Positions 23,421-31,976 of a stretch of 49,139 nt of DNA are shown piece after piece. The stretch comes from G023898405 sp964368985. GTDB taxonomy: Bacteria > Myxococcota > UBA727 > JABDBI01. Under the pieces are notes generated by a model. The model made no database searches. It was not told the origin of the DNA and saw only the letters and a program-made list of their open reading frames with translations. A program made the position numbers and the translations under genes. Location of the stretch: assembly GCA_964368985.1 (NCBI GenBank), contig CAYJDW010000012.1:1-49139 (forward strand). The letters are read 5' to 3'. Numbering within the stretch: the stretch's first letter is position 1; the number at the start of each line of letters is the position of its first letter.

Positions 23421-25508
23421 ATGATAATTTCTCCTTTCATTGTGGTGTTTCTCTGCGTGCTGGCGGCCATTTGTTACGCCGTTTTTATGATTCGATCCGT
23501 GATGGCGCATGGTACGGGCACCGCAGCCATGCAGGAAATTGCCGCCGCTATTCAGGAAGGCGCTTCGGCCTATCTGAATCGCCAATATAAAGTGATCTTT
23601 CTCATTGGTATTGTTATTGCCGTTGGATTGACGCTTCTGCTCGGCATTCATGTGGGCACGGGCTTTGTGGTGGGCGCTGTTTTATCGGGACTGGCGGGCT
23701 ATGTTGGCATGAACGTTTCAGTTCGCGCAAATGTGCGTACGGCTCAAGCAGCACAGCACAGCCTCAAAAAGGCTCTCCGAGTATCCTTTGATGCAGGCGC
23801 CATCACCGGCTTGTTAGTAGTGGCCTTGGGCCTTTTGAGCGTCGCAGGATATTTTTATTATTTGCGTGCCATTGACCTCGACACGAGAGCCCAACTTGAA
23901 GCCCTAGTTTCCTTATCTTTTGGTGCTTCTTTGATCTCCATATTTGCTCGCTTAGGCGGCGGCATTTTCACCAAAGGCGCTGACGTTGGTGCTGATATGG
24001 TGGGCAAAGTGGAAGCTGGCATCCCTGAGGATGATCCAAGAAATCCTGCCGTCATCGCCGATAACGTGGGCGACAACGTTGGCGATTGCGCCGGCATGGC
24101 AGCTGACTTATTTGAAACTTATGTGGTGACCTTGGTGGGCTCCATGCTCCTCGCCGGTATTTATTTCGTCGGTGAAGATCTCGAAAAAATGCTCATGTTT
24201 CCCATGCTCATCGCAGGCGTATGCGTAATCGCCTCAATTATCGGCAGCTTCTTCGTGCGACTGGGCACTTCCCAAAGCGTATTAGGAGCTCTTTATAAAG
24301 GCTTTCTCACCACTCTGGTACTTTCGGCTGGAGCAGTATTTTACCTTTGCTATTCGTGGATCGGCTTTGAGCGCACTTTTACCAGCTCGCAAGGGATTTT
24401 TTCGGGCCAAGATCTTTTTAGCTGCGCCCTCATCGGCCTCGCCGTAACTGGTCTGCTTATGAAAATCACTGAATATTACACGATGACCAATTATCGCCCC
24501 GTTAAAAGCATTGCGCTGTCTTCTGTTTCTGGCCACGGAACCAATATTATTCAAGGCATCGCGGTTTCCATGGAAGCGACAGCTCTGCCCGTGATCGTCA
24601 TTAGCGCGGGCATCCTGATGTCTTACCACGCGGCTGGGCTTTTTGGTATTGCCATTGCAGCTACCACAATGCTTGCTGTGGCCGGCATGGTGGTTGCTCT
24701 CGATGCTTTTGGTCCAGTAACGGATAATGCTGGCGGCATCGCACAAATGGCCGATCTTTCCCACGAAGTGCGGAAAATCACCGACACTCTCGATGCAGTC
24801 GGAAACACCACCAAAGCTGTCACCAAAGGCTATGCCATTGGCTCTGCTGGCTTTGCCGCCCTCGTGTTATTCACCGCTTTTCTGGCTGACCTCAACCATT
24901 ATTTCCCCGACATCAACGTGACTTTTTCCCTGGCAGATCCTTATGTGATGACAGGCCTCTTTGTCGGTGGCCTTTTGCCCTATTTATTCGGGGCCATGAG
25001 CATGATGGCGGTAGGGCGAGCAGCACAATCGGTAGTATTTGAAGTGCGTCGCCAGTTTAAGGAAAACCCCGGTTTAAAACAGGGTATCGGCAAAGCTGAC
25101 CATAAAAGAGCAGTGGATATTCTCACCAAGAATGCCATTCGAGAAATGATCCTGCCGTCGCTATTACCCGTAGTGGCACCTGTTCTCACCTATTTCATTA
25201 TTTATTTCTTAGTGGGTCAGGCTGAAGCTTTCATCGTCCTCGGCTCCACGCTCCTTGGTCTCGTTATTACCGGCCTCTTCGTCGGTCTCTCCATGACCTC
25301 CGGCGGCGGCGCATGGGATAACGCCAAAAAACATATCGAAGACGGCTTCTTCGGTGGCAAAGGTTCCGAAGCCCACAAAGCTGCAATCACCGGCGATACG
25401 GTTGGCGATCCTTACAAAGACACGGCGGGTCCTGCTATCAATCCGATGATCAAGATTGCTAATATTGTGGCGATTTTGTTGTTGGCGACCCTGGCGCATT
25501 TTCGATAA
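23421..25508 (+). CDS. hppA: Membrane-bound proton-pumping pyrophosphatase, K+-independent type
   Basis: Integral membrane enzyme that hydrolyses pyrophosphate to pump ions. The 695 residues include about 16 hydrophobic helices. The catalytic loop shows GADVGADMVGKVEAGIPEDD (186-205), then DNVGDNVGDCAGMAADLFETY. The potassium-site motif reads GNTTKAVTKGYAIGSAG, with Lys465 and Thr468. Potassium-dependent members have Ala at the first site, so this is the K+-independent class, whose known members pump protons. The C-terminus shows TSGGGAWDNAKKHIEDG and GDTVGDPYKDTAGPAINP. ATG 23421 is preceded by GAGGAAA. It is monocistronic, followed by the family D inverted repeat. Confidence 0.96.
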   Translation: MIISPFIVVFLCVLAAICYAVFMIRSVMAHGTGTAAMQEIAAAIQEGASAYLNRQYKVIFLIGIVIAVGLTLLLGIHVGTGFVVGAVLSGLAGYVGMNVSVRANVRTAQAAQHSLKKALRVSFDAGAITGLLVVALGLLSVAGYFYYLRAIDLDTRAQLEALVSLSFGASLISIFARLGGGIFTKGADVGADMVGKVEAGIPEDDPRNPAVIADNVGDNVGDCAGMAADLFETYVVTLVGSMLLAGIYFVGEDLEKMLMFPMLIAGVCVIASIIGSFFVRLGTSQSVLGALYKGFLTTLVLSAGAVFYLCYSWIGFERTFTSSQGIFSGQDLFSCALIGLAVTGLLMKITEYYTMTNYRPVKSIALSSVSGHGTNIIQGIAVSMEATALPVIVISAGILMSYHAAGLFGIAIAATTMLAVAGMVVALDAFGPVTDNAGGIAQMADLSHEVRKITDTLDAVGNTTKAVTKGYAIGSAGFAALVLFTAFLADLNHYFPDINVTFSLADPYVMTGLFVGGLLPYLFGAMSMMAVGRAAQSVVFEVRRQFKENPGLKQGIGKADHKRAVDILTKNAIREMILPSLLPVVAPVLTYFIIYFLVGQAEAFIVLGSTLLGLVITGLFVGLSMTSGGGAWDNAKKHIEDGFFGGKGSEAHKAAITGDTVGDPYKDTAGPAINPMIKIANIVAILLLATLAHFR

Positions 25509-25894
25509 TTTCAACAGATCCAAGCATGTAACACGCTCCCTCGCCCGTTTGCAGGAGAGGGCCAGGGGAGGGTGGAGAAACGCAAACCTAAATGCATGAA
25601 GAATATTTTTCTCAGCCCAGAGATTCTATTCATGAAATTTTTTGCAATTTTAACTTGGATATTTTTGTATCTCCACCCTCTCCCTAGCCTCTCCCGCAAG
25701 CGGGCGAGGAGTGGTTGTGCTTGAAATTTGGGTATTGCTTATCGCAGGATGCTTTGGGCACTGAGCAAAACCCCTAAATTCACAGGAACTTTGCCCAAAA
25801 TTTCTTAGCCAAAAGGCAGGCCCTTGTCTGGCTTGGCTAAAGTGCCTAGGTTAGGACCTACGTTGGCCCTTATTAATTAATTTAGGCGAGTTTT
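25509..25894. repeat. Intergenic region with an inverted pair of family D repeats
   Basis: Copy 1 (25535-25577, ending GGAGGGTGGAG) and copy 2 (25671-25714, starting CTCCACCCTCTCCC) are imperfect reverse complements about 43 bp long, enclosing 93 bp of AT-rich DNA. Other copies are at 41981-42020 and at the window end (49124-49139). A short minus reading frame across them is only translated repeat. The remaining 180 bp before dnaJ contains TTGTCT and TAGGTT hexamers 17 bp apart (about 25825-25854), a weak promoter candidate. No RNA gene is seen. Confidence 0.7.
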
Positions 25895-27013
25895 ATGGCA
25901 AAAACGGATTATTACGAAATATTAGGCGTGTCGCGGGATGCGACGGAAAGCGAACTTAAAAGCGCGTATCGAAAACTCGCTCATCAATATCACCCCGACA
26001 AAAACCCTGGCAATAAAGAAGCGGAAGAGAAATTTAAGAGTGCTTCGGTTGCTTATGGCGTGCTCAGTGACGCGGAAAAACGCGCTCAATATGATCGTTT
26101 TGGTCATGCGGGCATGGGCCAAGGGGGAGAAGATTTCTCGGGCGGCGTCAATATTCAGGATATTTTTGGCGATATTTTTGGGGATTTTTTCGGCGGCGGA
26201 AACGGCGGCGGGCGAAAGCGCACGCGGGCGGAACGTGGCTCGGACTTGCGCTACCATTTAAATATTAAATTTGAGGAAGCGGCTTTTGGGGTTGAGAAAG
26301 AAATCAGCATCAAGCGTAAAGAAGCTTGTGGCACCTGCAGTGGATCAGGGGCAAAACCTGGCACCAAACGGGAAACTTGTCACTCCTGCCATGGCGCAGG
26401 TGAAATTCGCATGCAAAAAGGCTTTTTTGCTATTTCCCAAAGCTGCCCCACTTGTAATGGCCAAGGCTCGCGCGTGAGCGATCCATGCACCGCATGCAAG
26501 GGTGCTGGCCGTCAATCGGTGGTGCGAAAGCTCAACGTTAAGGTACCCGCGGGCATCGAAGAAGGGGTTCAGCTGCGTTATGTTGGCGAAGGCGAAGGCG
26601 GCGTGCAGGGAGGGCCGCGAGGCGATCTTTATGTGGCGGTAGTGGTTGACCCTCATCCGATTTTTGAGCGGGATGGCGTTAATGTCCTCTGCGAAGTGCC
26701 TATTTCCTTTGTTGCTGCTACCCTAGGTGCTAAAATTGACGTGCCCACTCTTGATGGTAAAGTGGCCATGAATATTCCAGCGGGCACCCAATCAGGCTCA
26801 GTTTTTAGATTAAAGGAAAAGGGCATTGTACGAATGCGCGGCGACCATAATAACAAGCGCGGCGATCAATTAGTCAAAGTCAAGGTAGAGGTTCCGAAGA
26901 AACTGACTAATCGGCAGAAGGAATTATTGAAAGAATTTTCTGATCTTTCACAGGAAGAGACCCACCCTGAACACAAGGGTTTTTTTGAAAAAGTACGCGA
27001 GCTATTTGGATAA
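25895..27013 (+). CDS. dnaJ: Chaperone protein DnaJ
   Basis: Hsp40 co-chaperone that stimulates DnaK ATPase and delivers unfolded proteins. The 372-residue type I protein has a J domain (1-70) with HPD in YHPDKNP, and a Gly/Phe-rich region (about 75-110, IFGDFFGGGNGGG). The zinc-binding domain has four CxxCxGxG repeats: CGTCSGSG, CHSCHGAG, CPTCNGQG and CTACKGAG. The C-terminal beta domains include GDLYVAVVVDPHPIFERDG. No dnaK is adjacent. It is followed after 12 nt by the S1-domain protein gene, probably one transcript. Confidence 0.96.
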   Translation: MAKTDYYEILGVSRDATESELKSAYRKLAHQYHPDKNPGNKEAEEKFKSASVAYGVLSDAEKRAQYDRFGHAGMGQGGEDFSGGVNIQDIFGDIFGDFFGGGNGGGRKRTRAERGSDLRYHLNIKFEEAAFGVEKEISIKRKEACGTCSGSGAKPGTKRETCHSCHGAGEIRMQKGFFAISQSCPTCNGQGSRVSDPCTACKGAGRQSVVRKLNVKVPAGIEEGVQLRYVGEGEGGVQGGPRGDLYVAVVVDPHPIFERDGVNVLCEVPISFVAATLGAKIDVPTLDGKVAMNIPAGTQSGSVFRLKEKGIVRMRGDHNNKRGDQLVKVKVEVPKKLTNRQKELLKEFSDLSQEETHPEHKGFFEKVRELFG

Positions 27014-27025
27014 CAGGCAAAGAGA

Positions 27026-28774
27026 ATGGAAGAAAAAAAATTGACCGAAAGCAGCGATGATGTCGCTGCCACCCCAACCATTAAAACCACTGCAGTGGAT
27101 ACCGGCCGACGCATCGATGTCAGCGGCGCCCAGGCCCGTCCTGCGGTGATTAGACGTCCTCGTGAAGAGGGTGAAAGACGCAGCTTTGAGCGACGTCCTA
27201 AGCCTGCTCCCAAAGCGGCCAGTGTTCCAGAAAGTGAGCACATTGAAAGGGCCGAGGAAGAAGCTCGGCCTTCAATTCCTGCCCCGGTGCCAGCAGCGCC
27301 GGCTATGACTGAAAGACCTGCCCCCATGTATGTGGAGCCCACCGAATTTGACGACAGCGGTGATTTCGCAGCGATGCTCGCTGAAAGCGAAGATTCAAAA
27401 AATCTCTCGGTAAAAATGGGCGATAAAGTAAAGGGCAAAATTATTCATATTGGCAAGGACCATGCTTTCGTGGCTCTTGATGCCAAACTAGAAGTGGCCA
27501 TTTCCACTTTGGAACTCATGGACCAAGATGGCCAGCTAAAATATCACATGGGCGATACCATTTCAGCTTATGTGAGCTCGGTTACTGGCGGCATCACTAT
27601 TTCTAACAACATGTCCCAATCTGGCCTTGATGATTCCATGCTGCAAGAAGCAATGGCAAAGCAAGTTCCGGTGGAAGGCAAAATTACCGCGGTGAATAAG
27701 GGCGGTTTTGATGTCCAGATCTCCGGCAAGCGCGCCTTTTGTCCAGTGGGCCAAATTGAACTCAGATTTGTTGAGGATACCGCAAGTTTTGTCGGTCGCA
27801 GCATGTCCTTTTTGATTCAACGCATTGAAGAAGGCGGTCGTAATATTGTGGTTTCTCGTCGAGCATTGCTTGAGCGAGAACGAAAAGATCAGGCTTTGGA
27901 AACCATCCAAGGGATCGAAGTAGCTAAGAAATACGACGCTGTCATCACGCGCGTCACGGATTTCGGTGCTTTTGCCGATATCGGTGGTCTTGAAGGCTTG
28001 ATTCCCCGTTCGGAAATATCTCACGGACGCATTGAACGCGTGTCTGATGTGTTGTCGTCGAACGATCGGGTTCAGGTGGTAGTTTTAAGTTTTGAGCTCA
28101 ATAAAGACGATCCCGCTAAATCACGCTTATCATTTTCTTTGAAGAAAACCAAAGACGATCCTTACATGCTGCATTGGAGCAAGATCACCGAGGGAGCTAC
28201 CTTGGAAGGCCGGGTGGTTCGTCTCGAAAGCTTTGGTGCTTTTGTTGAGCTCTTTGCTGGCATCGATGGTTTGATCCATATTTCGGAGTTGTCGGAAAAT
28301 CGCGTAGCTCATCCCAAAGAAATATTGAATATCGGCGATCCGGTGAGCGTGCGGGTATTGAGCGTCAATAACGAAGATAAGCGCATTGGCCTGTCACTAC
28401 GCGAATCAGTAAGTCGCAAGAAAAGCAGCGATGCGGCCCCTACCGTCAAAGTTGAGCGCGGACAAAAAGCCTCAGGCGTGATTTCGCGCATCGAGCGTTA
28501 TGGCGTATTTGTTGAGCTCGGTAACGGCGCCACTGCGCTTTTGCCGCAATCGGAAACCGGATTGCCTAAAAATGCTGATTTGTCGAGGGCATTCAATATC
28601 GGCGATACGATTGAAGTGGCGGTTATCGATGTGGATATGCAAAACCGCATTCGGGTTTCGAGCCTGGCCCGTCAGCAAATGGAAGAGCGGGATAGTTATT
28701 TGCAATTTACCAATAAAGAAAAAGAACGCGCCGGTGGCTTTGGGACTTTTGCTGATTTGTTGAAGAAGCGTTAA
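27026..28774 (+). CDS. S1 RNA-binding domain protein (RpsA-like), five S1 domains
   Basis: A 582-residue RNA-binding protein. Residues 1-118 are disordered and rich in Pro, Glu and Arg. Five S1 OB-fold domains follow at about 130-195, 215-280, 300-372, 388-460 and 477-548; the third and fourth have the canonical VTDFGAFADIGGLEGLIP and LESFGAFVELFAGIDGLIH phrases, and the first two are divergent. This may serve as the ribosomal S1 protein or be an additional S1-family translation or RNA-decay factor. The long disordered N-terminus and five domains rather than six argue for caution. It lies 12 nt after dnaJ and is followed by a family B hairpin. Confidence 0.8.
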   Translation: MEEKKLTESSDDVAATPTIKTTAVDTGRRIDVSGAQARPAVIRRPREEGERRSFERRPKPAPKAASVPESEHIERAEEEARPSIPAPVPAAPAMTERPAPMYVEPTEFDDSGDFAAMLAESEDSKNLSVKMGDKVKGKIIHIGKDHAFVALDAKLEVAISTLELMDQDGQLKYHMGDTISAYVSSVTGGITISNNMSQSGLDDSMLQEAMAKQVPVEGKITAVNKGGFDVQISGKRAFCPVGQIELRFVEDTASFVGRSMSFLIQRIEEGGRNIVVSRRALLERERKDQALETIQGIEVAKKYDAVITRVTDFGAFADIGGLEGLIPRSEISHGRIERVSDVLSSNDRVQVVVLSFELNKDDPAKSRLSFSLKKTKDDPYMLHWSKITEGATLEGRVVRLESFGAFVELFAGIDGLIHISELSENRVAHPKEILNIGDPVSVRVLSVNNEDKRIGLSLRESVSRKKSSDAAPTVKVERGQKASGVISRIERYGVFVELGNGATALLPQSETGLPKNADLSRAFNIGDTIEVAVIDVDMQNRIRVSSLARQQMEERDSYLQFTNKEKERAGGFGTFADLLKKR

Positions 28775-28787
28775 GCCCACCTTTCCT

Positions 28788-28862
28788 CGTTATTAGGAGC
28801 GGAGCGCGGCAATCCAGGGAAGAGGCATCAGACTGGATTACCGCGCTCTGCTCGCAATGACG
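28788..28862. repeat. Inverted pair of family B repeats
   Basis: Copies at 28788-28817 (CGTTATTAGGAGCGGAGCGC, continuing GGCAATCCAG) and 28833-28862 (reverse orientation, ending CTCGCAATGACG) face each other across 15 bp and can form an imperfect 30-bp hairpin directly after the S1-domain gene. It may act as a terminator or 3' stabiliser. Confidence 0.75.
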
Positions 28863-28895
28863 AATGGCTGATTTATTTCCCCCGGAGCCCTTATC

Positions 28896-30260
28896 ATGTT
28901 ACCAGGCTTTCTCCACTTTGACCTTCGCCGCGGATGCACCGCGGATATGCTGGTTTCATCTATGGCTGCGCTCCTCGGGGATACCGATGGGATAAATGGA
29001 ACTTTCAAGGCTTTAGGCCTGCCTGAAATCAGCGCTCTCGTCGTGAAAGATTCCATCAGTGGTTTAAAGGGCCAAGTGGTGCAGTTCTACGTGAATGGCC
29101 AATTATTAAAACGCGGGAATGGGCCAAGAAAAATCACGCCGCTCATGAATGAAAAGCTGAGGCCGCGATGGCATTTTGATGAAGCCCCAGAAAATTACGA
29201 TAGAAAAGAAATCTCTTATTCAGGCAATCCTTTTTTGCAGGATTGTTTAAATGGCGTTCATATCAGTCTTAAAAAACTTAGCGAACCCTTTTTAAATCCT
29301 AAAATAAAACCTGAAGTCTCGGCGCTCGCCATAAAAATTCTAGAAAATCTCAATTGTGACCAATTTATTGAGCAAAAACTCTCGGGAGAAGATGCTTTAT
29401 GGCTTTTTTGCCATCTGGCAGGCTTAGTCTCTGAAATTAATAGTTTGGATCCTAAATTTATCAGCGCCACCCGCATTCATATTTTTTCTCAGGCACCTAC
29501 TCCTAAATTGCCCCCCACCTTGGATCTGTCCCACCCCGTGTGGCTTCGCCAAGTCATGTACCAGCTCCCCACTAACGAGATGAATGAAATAGTTTATGCC
29601 GATGTTTTGGCCCTGGCTTTTATCAAAACTTTGGCTGGACATTTTGGCCCTCGCGGAGAGAGTACGATTTTACAGGTGGGCATTGGTTTATCTCCCACTA
29701 TCGATCACTTGGCTTATCATTTTATTGAAGCCTTGTGGTGCGAGGCGAGTCTGCCATCGAGCATAAATGAGATCGGCCCCAGTAATCGCCCACGCTTTGC
29801 TTCCTTATTTGAAGCCACAGGCACGGTTTTGGCCACGACCGATATGGCTGCGCTCATCACGATGATGTCGCTTCATGGCGCAAAATCCTTGAGCTATGTG
29901 CTGGTGCAAAGCGAAAAAAATAGCAGCGCTTATTTGGTGCGTTTCGTGGTCAACGATGAATATAAACGCGAAGCCATCGAAGCTTTTTTAATCAAAGGCA
30001 ATGCAAAAGATTTATCATTGAGCACGGTTGAGCATCAAGAACTGAATAAACGCATCGTCAATGTGCCGCTTGGGAGTGGTAATAAAACTAGTTCAGCGCG
30101 TTTTTATGAATATATCTATTTAGATAAAACGGTGCGTGTAGAACCCCTGAAAGAAGACCTTGACAACTATGTAAAAAGTACCGATTACAGCATCGATGTA
30201 GCGCGAGGCGATTTATTAATGGCTTGGAAAAAATGGCGAGCGCAAAGGGTGAACGAATAA
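28896..30260 (+). CDS. Divergent LarC-like (DUF111) protein
   Basis: LarC makes the nickel-pincer cofactor of lactate racemase by inserting nickel. This 454-residue protein has the family N-terminus in altered form: HFDLRRGCTADMLVSSMAAL for the usual FxGxSGDM-type start. It shares general LarC layout, including a C-terminal tail with GAKSLSYVLVQSEKNSSAY and ELNKRIVNVPLG. The usual central His-rich stretch and HFHE-type motif are absent; the corresponding place reads ATRIHIFSQ. A changed metal or substrate is possible. No larA or larB lies in the window. A GGAG site precedes the ATG, and pdxJ follows after 3 nt. Confidence 0.6.
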   Translation: MLPGFLHFDLRRGCTADMLVSSMAALLGDTDGINGTFKALGLPEISALVVKDSISGLKGQVVQFYVNGQLLKRGNGPRKITPLMNEKLRPRWHFDEAPENYDRKEISYSGNPFLQDCLNGVHISLKKLSEPFLNPKIKPEVSALAIKILENLNCDQFIEQKLSGEDALWLFCHLAGLVSEINSLDPKFISATRIHIFSQAPTPKLPPTLDLSHPVWLRQVMYQLPTNEMNEIVYADVLALAFIKTLAGHFGPRGESTILQVGIGLSPTIDHLAYHFIEALWCEASLPSSINEIGPSNRPRFASLFEATGTVLATTDMAALITMMSLHGAKSLSYVLVQSEKNSSAYLVRFVVNDEYKREAIEAFLIKGNAKDLSLSTVEHQELNKRIVNVPLGSGNKTSSARFYEYIYLDKTVRVEPLKEDLDNYVKSTDYSIDVARGDLLMAWKKWRAQRVNE

Positions 30261-30263
30261 ATC

Positions 30264-30992
30264 ATGACTAAACTCAGCGTCAACGTTAATAAAATTGCCA
30301 CTCTTAGAAATGCACGCGGCGGTGATAGTCCCAATGTGTTAAAAATGGCTCTCTTAATCGAGAGTTTAGGGGCAGACGGTATTACCGTTCACCCGCGGCC
30401 CGATGAGCGTCACATAAAAAAGTCTGATGTACGCGCTCTTAAAGATAAACTTAGCGTTGAATTCAACATCGAAGGCTATCCGTCGCCAGATTTCATCGCG
30501 TTGATTCATGAGATAAAGCCTGAGCAAGTTACCCTCGTGCCTGATCCTCCCCATGTAATAACCTCAAATGCCGGTTTTAAACTCACCACCGATTTTTCCT
30601 TAGTTAAAAAAGCCATCTCAGAACTAAAACCAAGCGGCACGCGCATTTCTATTTTCATCGACCCTGCGGATTTTTTGGACCGTGATATCGCTATAATAAA
30701 GGACACTGGCGCAGATCGCATTGAGCTTTATACGGAGCGTTTTGCTACTCATGCCAACGATTCCAGAATTTTACTTCAATACGCGGATGTGGCTGCTCGC
30801 GTAAAATCCCTCGGCCTAGGCATTAATGCCGGCCATGATCTTTCTCTCGATAATTTAGAAATTTTTTTGGCCGCAATTCCTTTTGTCGACGAAGTTTCCA
30901 TCGGTCACGCTTTAATTTCGGATGCGTTAATTTTAGGCATGCCCGAAACCATAACTCGCTATTTAGCCCTGGTTCACAAGCCGCGCCGCTAG
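30264..30992 (+). CDS. pdxJ: Pyridoxine 5'-phosphate synthase
   Basis: Last step of the DXP-dependent vitamin B6 pathway, condensing 1-deoxy-xylulose 5-phosphate with 3-amino-2-oxopropyl phosphate to PNP. The 242-residue TIM barrel shows LSVNVNKIATLRNARGG, GITVHPRPDERHI, EFNIEGYP, VTLVPDPP, RISIFIDP, IELYTERFA, GINAGHDLSLDN and VSIGHALISDAL, all family motifs. Its start is 3 nt after the LarC-like gene. Its last 30 bp overlap the end of the convergent serine hydrolase gene. Confidence 0.95.
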   Translation: MTKLSVNVNKIATLRNARGGDSPNVLKMALLIESLGADGITVHPRPDERHIKKSDVRALKDKLSVEFNIEGYPSPDFIALIHEIKPEQVTLVPDPPHVITSNAGFKLTTDFSLVKKAISELKPSGTRISIFIDPADFLDRDIAIIKDTGADRIELYTERFATHANDSRILLQYADVAARVKSLGLGINAGHDLSLDNLEIFLAAIPFVDEVSIGHALISDALILGMPETITRYLALVHKPRR

Positions 30993-31976
30993 CGTGTGTA
31001 TGCGTTCGCGAAGCCAATAAATACCGGCGGGGTTAAGACTTTTATGCACGCGATTGGTCAATAAAACCACCATCAGGCCTTGCCGATGATTGCTCCAGGG
31101 ATCCACCCACAACGATGTACCGGTAAAACCAAAATGACCAAAAGCTGCGGGCGAGAAGACACGCGTGCTGCCTCTCAGATTGGCTATATCAAAAGCCAAA
31201 TGCTTGCGCTCAAATTTGGCAATAATAGCCTCGATATTGCCCCGCGGATTTTGATAGCAACGAAGAAAAAACTGCGCATAGTTGCTGACGCTCATTAGGT
31301 TTCCAAACAAACCCGCGTGAGCAGCAATTCCGCCAAGATAATAACAATTACGATCGTTGACCTCGCCCAAGCGCTGTTCGGTTGGCGCAACATCTATTAT
31401 CGAATTTACGTGTCCCGATGGACAATAGGTCAAGGGCACATCAAGCAAAGCTAGCTCTTTCCACGTCTCCAAAAAAATTTGATGAAGAGGCTTTTTGAGG
31501 CGTTCTTCGAGGAGAAAACCGAGGGCCAAAAAATTTAAATCTGAATAGAGACGCTTCTGCCCCGCTTTCGCTACGGGTTGTTGTTTAAACAGCTCATGAA
31601 AGATTATTTTTTGATTGGCAAAAAAATCCTTATCGCTTATGCCTGCGCTCTCATAAAATTTCACGTGAGCTAAAAGCCCTGAAGTATGAGCTAGCAGATG
31701 TTCTACGCTAATTTCAGGCCAACCCCTAAAAGGCTTTTCCTCTAAAGTTATTTTTCCTAAGGCAATGGCACGCGCGATAGCTGGTGCCGTACCTAAAATT
31801 TTAGTCAACGAAGCTAAGTCGTAAAGAGTATTGTCATCGGTCTTTATGTTTTTAGCGACTAATCCTTTGTGAAAAGTTAGCGATTCACTACCCGTGCTCA
31901 CCCACAAGGAAATAGATGAAGCAAGCTGTGCATCGATGGCTTGATTAAGCACGTGTTCGAACTGGATTTTGATCAT
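30963..31976 (-). CDS. Beta-lactamase-fold serine hydrolase
   Basis: A 337-residue member of the class C beta-lactamase/DD-peptidase-like family. It has the nucleophile motif SLTK (in DLASLTKILG), the second motif Tyr-Ser-Asp in YSDLNFLALGFLLEERL (usual YxN replaced by YSD) and TGTSLWVDPW near the third-motif region. No signal peptide is evident, so it may be cytosolic. It overlaps the LD-carboxypeptidase gene by 4 bp (ATGA), which indicates translational coupling and suggests a shared role in processing muropeptides; that role is inferred from context. Its 3' end overlaps pdxJ by 30 bp on the opposite strand. Confidence 0.85.
   Translation of the reverse strand: MIKIQFEHVLNQAIDAQLASSISLWVSTGSESLTFHKGLVAKNIKTDDNTLYDLASLTKILGTAPAIARAIALGKITLEEKPFRGWPEISVEHLLAHTSGLLAHVKFYESAGISDKDFFANQKIIFHELFKQQPVAKAGQKRLYSDLNFLALGFLLEERLKKPLHQIFLETWKELALLDVPLTYCPSGHVNSIIDVAPTEQRLGEVNDRNCYYLGGIAAHAGLFGNLMSVSNYAQFFLRCYQNPRGNIEAIIAKFERKHLAFDIANLRGSTRVFSPAAFGHFGFTGTSLWVDPWSNHRQGLMVVLLTNRVHKSLNPAGIYWLRERIHTLAARLVNQG

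Noticed and set aside
24282..24764. 160-codon minus-strand frame inside hppA
   Set aside because: It is antisense to a highly conserved membrane enzyme and its His/Asn-rich text is typical of a shadow frame.
25511..25699. 62-codon minus-strand frame
   Set aside because: It is translated family D repeat (SPANGRG-like text), a frequent spurious annotation.
26866..27438. 190-codon minus-strand frame over dnaJ and the S1 gene
   Set aside because: It is low-complexity, Ser/Leu/Gly-rich antisense of two conserved genes.
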